A stretch of 63,217 nt of DNA, taken from positions 1 through 63,217 of the forward strand of contig JAHISX010000019.1 of the NCBI GenBank assembly GCA_018817915.1, written 5' to 3'. Shown piece by piece: positions 60,436 to 63,217 of this stretch (position 1 is its first letter; each line of letters begins with the position of its first letter). Under the pieces are notes generated by a model. It worked only from the letters and a program-made list of their open reading frames with translations. It made no database searches and was not told where the DNA came from. The stretch is from Bacillota bacterium. GTDB taxonomy: Bacteria > Bacillota_I > Bacilli_A > Acholeplasmatales > Acholeplasmataceae. Made by a program: the position numbers and the translations under genes.

Positions 60436-61132
60436 GACTAAACCTCCTTAAGCAATATCTATTCAAGTTAGGCAATTGATTTTTAAAATCTCCACCTTTG
60501 TAATTTCCAATATTAATTGCCTTCTCAAAAGAGTACTTCATCTCATCATCTAGCAATTTCCATAATAGAGATATTTTTGATTCTAAGCTCTCTATTTCAT
60601 GATTAACATCTTCCACAGTGGTTTTATATGAAAATAATATCAAATTATGATGCATAACACTATTTCTGAGAATTTTTATTGATTGATACATTTCGTCAGT
60701 TATATTCATATCTATTGTATGTCTATTAGCTTTAAAAACGTCTATCAACTTATTTAGTGTAAATGACCTGTTGTATGAAGCCCAATAAAAAGTTGAATCG
60801 GAAAAATGCTTCTTAATTATAATCTTTGTTATGTCAATTTCTGCTTTGACTACTTCGATCTTACCTAACTCATATTCAAAATTATCGAATGCTACTGCTC
60901 TCCATTGTTCTTCTAGAGCTGAGAGATACTTGTATAGCGTATCTCGAATATATTTGTCGTATCGGATAATCCTTGAAATTTCGCTATATTTCGCTTTTTC
61001 ATCAGTTAATAATAAAGTTTCATAGACTTGTTTGTGTAAAAATCTACCTTTGAGTCTGATGTAATTTAAAAATGTATCTTTTTCATTATCCTCAATATCC
61101 ATTTTAGGGAATAGCTCAAATATATCATTCAT
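60419..61132 (-). CDS. HEPN/Abi-like protein
   Basis: This 237-residue protein is nearly all helical. R156-N-S-V-M-H161 matches the Rx4-6H motif of HEPN ribonucleases. The N-terminal block (R-L-K-G-R-F-L-H-K, I-S-R-I-I-R-Y-D-K-Y-I-R-D-T-L and S-A-L-E-E-Q-W-R) resembles abortive-infection (Abi_2/AbiD/F-like) proteins. It overlaps the PIN-like gene by 4 bp (ATGA) and the nucleotidyltransferase gene by 17 bp, so all three are translated as a unit. It is a candidate RNA-cutting toxin of the cluster. Confidence 0.65.
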   Translation of the reverse strand: MNDIFELFPKMDIEDNEKDTFLNYIRLKGRFLHKQVYETLLLTDEKAKYSEISRIIRYDKYIRDTLYKYLSALEEQWRAVAFDNFEYELGKIEVVKAEIDITKIIIKKHFSDSTFYWASYNRSFTLNKLIDVFKANRHTIDMNITDEMYQSIKILRNSVMHHNLILFSYKTTVEDVNHEIESLESKISLLWKLLDDEMKYSFEKAINIGNYKGGDFKNQLPNLNRYCLRRFSHGVFI

Positions 61133-62343
61133 GACTTATTTGCTCCTTCATAAGATTTAGAATAGCTTGTAATAACACTTCTCTCTAGATTCGAGATAAC
61201 ATTATCATAATCAATATTCATTTTGGTAGAAATGCGATCAAAATGCTTTTCCGATTGAAAATACTTGTGTATTTCTTCTTTTGAAAGCATCTTCATAACT
61301 TGTTCACTCTGGTAAAAAGGATAGTAGTTCCCCGTTTTTGTGTTGTAGGCTATTGCTTTCAGTTTAATTATCTCTTGTATTTCAATTAGTCTTTTATCAA
61401 GAGTACAGAACAATACCAAATTGACATCAATACCTTTAACCGGCTTAACACTCAAAAGAAACTCTTGATATCTAAGATGGAAAATATCCCATGATAAGTT
61501 CTTGATAATATCAACGATATCCTTCTTTCCTTTCTGTAATTTTCCGAAGAATGAAAGATTCTGCTTTTTCACAAAGTAAACAGCAGCAATTTCTAATAGA
61601 CAAATATCCATCGCTTTAATGTCGTTTGCCATAAAATCAATCAGTTTAATAATTTTATCTTTCTTGTTTGAATTGCTTAAGTTAAGTAGGGCGATCATCA
61701 ACACTGAACTATAGATTATTTTAAATTGCTGCTTAAATATGTCGGCTAAAGGACTGTTTAGCAGAAACTCCTGATTTTTAATAATCATCTCAGTTGATTT
61801 TTTGGACTTTCTTTTAGCTATGAAACTCCATCTATGGTGAAACTTGTTAAGATAATAAAAGAAATTGTAAATTGTTTCCTTATAGTGAGGATTAATTTGT
61901 CCTTCAAAAAGACAATTTTCGTTAAGATAAGGAGATAGATTGATTGTACTAGCAATTTGTCTATGTTTTCCTAATCTTTTCACCATTTCTAAAGGTTTAC
62001 CATCTAAATCAGTACCTCTCTGAAATCGATCAATATAACTTACAATATTTGTATCTAGTGATATATCAAAAAAGTATAGCATTGGTGATAAACTGGAAAC
62101 AAATTCTTCATTTAGAGTATAAAGTTTGTTTGAATGAAATGGGGAAAAAATATATTGAGAATCGATTTGTAAAACATCAAGCATATATTTATAGTTATTC
62201 TTGCCAACTTTATCATCTACAAAAGTTATTGCATAGTCTTTTATAACATCAAAATAGTTTTGATATAATACGAATTTATCGTCGTAATCAGCATCAATAA
62301 TTGATTGCAAAACGTTGATTTCTTTAAAATACACATCCATCAT
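61129..62343 (-). CDS. Large protein with PIN-like nuclease motifs
   Basis: The protein has 404 residues. S-L-D97-T-N-I-V-S-Y-I resembles the first motif of PIN/VapC nucleases. A later D246-I-C-L-L-E251-I-A-A-V-Y and F-C-T-L-D316-K-R-L could supply the remaining acids. The sequence is much longer than VapC, with about 90 extra residues before and a C-terminal part rich in charged helices (about 340-404). I do not recognise a named family, and the PIN call rests on motif likeness only. It is the second gene of the cluster, 41 bp after the metallopeptidase gene. Ribosome site GGGGG, two adjacent ATGs. Confidence 0.5.
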   Translation of the reverse strand: MMDVYFKEINVLQSIIDADYDDKFVLYQNYFDVIKDYAITFVDDKVGKNNYKYMLDVLQIDSQYIFSPFHSNKLYTLNEEFVSSLSPMLYFFDISLDTNIVSYIDRFQRGTDLDGKPLEMVKRLGKHRQIASTINLSPYLNENCLFEGQINPHYKETIYNFFYYLNKFHHRWSFIAKRKSKKSTEMIIKNQEFLLNSPLADIFKQQFKIIYSSVLMIALLNLSNSNKKDKIIKLIDFMANDIKAMDICLLEIAAVYFVKKQNLSFFGKLQKGKKDIVDIIKNLSWDIFHLRYQEFLLSVKPVKGIDVNLVLFCTLDKRLIEIQEIIKLKAIAYNTKTGNYYPFYQSEQVMKMLSKEEIHKYFQSEKHFDRISTKMNIDYDNVISNLERSVITSYSKSYEGANKS

Positions 62344-62384
62344 AATCTATACCCCCAAAAATCAAATCAGTTACGAAAATCGGT

Positions 62385-62870
62385 CTAAATTGACAATACT
62401 TTTTTAAGAATACCCTTTGGAATCACAGTCTTGACACCAAAGAACTCATAAATCTTATCATGCGTAAATGATATTGCATCAATCTCGATTAATTGATTTA
62501 AGTAATCATGATCATCAACTTCATTATTCTTTCCAGTAGGACGAATATAATTCAGCGTTTCATATTCCCATTTGTCTAGAGTATCTTTTGACTCTAGTGA
62601 CCTAGTTCTTATACAATATCCTTGATATGCATGTCTTGTTTCATGAAAGGCAGTAACTATAACCTCAATCCATTGAGATTTTGCTACCCATTCGTCATTG
62701 AATATAATTTCGTCAGATTCGAACAGATACATACCTGTAATCTCATTATTAGATATTTTTGAGGGGTCAAAGAAGCTGATGAGCGGTACAGGTAAATTTA
62801 ATATTTTAGCTATAATTTTTACGCCATTAATTGCTACTTCGTGATTATTCATTATGACACCAACTTTCAC
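62385..62870 (-). CDS. HExxH zinc metallopeptidase-like protein
   Basis: The protein is 161 residues (or 155 from ATG 62850-62852; the longer reading uses a GTG without a good ribosome site). H76-E77-T-R-H80 in A-F-H-E-T-R-H-A-Y-Q-G is a gluzincin-type active site. E129-I-D-A at about 129-132 could provide the third zinc ligand, as in ImmA/IrrE-like peptidases. It is small and soluble. It heads a run of five same-strand genes. In mobile elements such peptidases often cut repressors, so it might activate the cluster. That is inference. Confidence 0.65.
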   Translation of the reverse strand: MKVGVIMNNHEVAINGVKIIAKILNLPVPLISFFDPSKISNNEITGMYLFESDEIIFNDEWVAKSQWIEVIVTAFHETRHAYQGYCIRTRSLESKDTLDKWEYETLNYIRPTGKNNEVDDHDYLNQLIEIDAISFTHDKIYEFFGVKTVIPKGILKKVLSI

Positions 62871-62909
62871 TTATTAAAATTATATGCTATCTAGATTTTG
62901 GAACTCACA

Positions 62910-63131
62910 TTAATCACTGTATTTATTGAACAACGCAAGACAGGCACCTTCAATTGCTCCACCAATGATAGTTGGAATAATTAAAAAGAGAATAATCCAC
63001 ACTAGAGCTGGTAAGGGTACTGACAATGTTTTGAGTGGTTCATATAACTCTGTTAGAATTGGCAATAAGAAAATTGCTGTAAAAATCTCTCCGATTATGA
63101 ATGCTAGGAAAACAAATAATGCTTTATTCAC
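62910..63131 (-). CDS. Small two-helix membrane protein
   Basis: The protein has 73 residues, with hydrophobic segments at about 3-28 and 42-66 separated by a short loop. The start is GTG 63129-63131, preceded by GGGGGA. TATAAT at about 63170 on the minus strand could be its -10. I do not recognise it. It could be part of the cluster that follows or an independent gene. Confidence 0.45.
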   Translation of the reverse strand: MNKALFVFLAFIIGEIFTAIFLLPILTELYEPLKTLSVPLPALVWIILFLIIPTIIGGAIEGACLALFNKYSD

Positions 63132-63217
63132 AATTCTTTTCCCCCAGTCTAGTAAATATGTATAGTTTAATTATAACATCACACTTAATAGAATAAAAAT
63201 AAAAAATGACCATACCC

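Noticed and set aside
1-63217. UGA read as tryptophan (Mycoplasma code)
   Set aside because: Many intact genes end at UGA in the expected place (rhomboid, hydC). The only in-frame UGAs are in fragments that look decayed (48-50 and the gene at 57815-58171).
1-63217. CRISPR array, rRNA operon or complete insertion sequence
   Set aside because: No regularly spaced direct repeats, no rRNA-like conserved stretches, and no intact transposase or terminal inverted repeats were seen.

Overview
The window is AT-rich, low-GC DNA that reads with the standard bacterial code: UGA is a stop, for example at the ends of the rhomboid and hydC genes. The gene mix suggests an anaerobic, fermentative, wall-less or low-GC Firmicutes-type bacterium: an NADH-linked [FeFe] hydrogenase, a clostridial-type ferredoxin, malic enzyme, alpha-glucan uptake operons, many lipoproteins, and SwrC-like RND efflux without outer-membrane partners. 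My inference is a free-living Mollicutes relative of the Izemoplasmatales/Acholeplasmatales type. I see no 16S rRNA, tRNA or other taxonomic marker, so this stays an inference. Almost all genes are on the minus strand.

Layout. 1-2.0 kb: a GtrA-like membrane protein, a SOUL haem-binding protein and a rhomboid protease. 2.0-6.8 kb: a three-gene operon (Tm-1-like UPF0261 protein, PEP-hydrolase-family TIM barrel, DUF1097 membrane protein) preceded by its probable regulator, in which a second TIM barrel of the same family is fused to a degenerate sigma-54-type AAA+ domain and a Fis HTH. GTGGGAAA/TTTCCCAC palindromes lie at both promoters. 6.8-10.6 kb: htpG, an Mpv17-like membrane protein and a predicted flavinylated lipoprotein. 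10.9-14.6 kb: hydCBA, with a minimal HydB and a long leader. 14.7-18.8 kb: an RND pump and its TetR repressor with a clear operator. 18.9-25.2 kb: FMN reductase, PadR plus a DUF4097 sensor-like protein, PNP, a diguanylate cyclase, DegV and a Gfo/Idh oxidoreductase.

25.3-31.5 kb and 47.2-56.8 kb hold two parallel alpha-glucan operons. The first is LacI, GH13, binding protein and two permeases. The second is LacI, GH13, binding protein, two permeases, a GH15-like enzyme and GH31. Each has its own LacI operator and a shared cre-like box, and neither has an ABC ATPase. Between them (31.7-46.9 kb) lie a TPR/zinc-ribbon membrane protein, a short ferredoxin with an unusual first cluster motif, a NERD protein, a YbgC-type thioesterase, two lipoproteins that join InlB-type repeats to different substrate-binding folds, malic enzyme, a PerM-like transporter, Ohr and an EAL phosphodiesterase.

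57.4-63.2 kb is accessory DNA. It holds a decayed gene, a relatively GC-rich alpha/alpha-toroid gene that looks foreign, and a tightly packed cluster encoding a metallopeptidase, a PIN-like protein, a HEPN/Abi-like protein, a nucleotidyltransferase and a dual-specificity phosphatase. This cluster is the best candidate for an undescribed defence or toxin-antitoxin-type system. The Tm-1/TIM-barrel operon with its degenerate enhancer-binding-protein-like regulator is the second.
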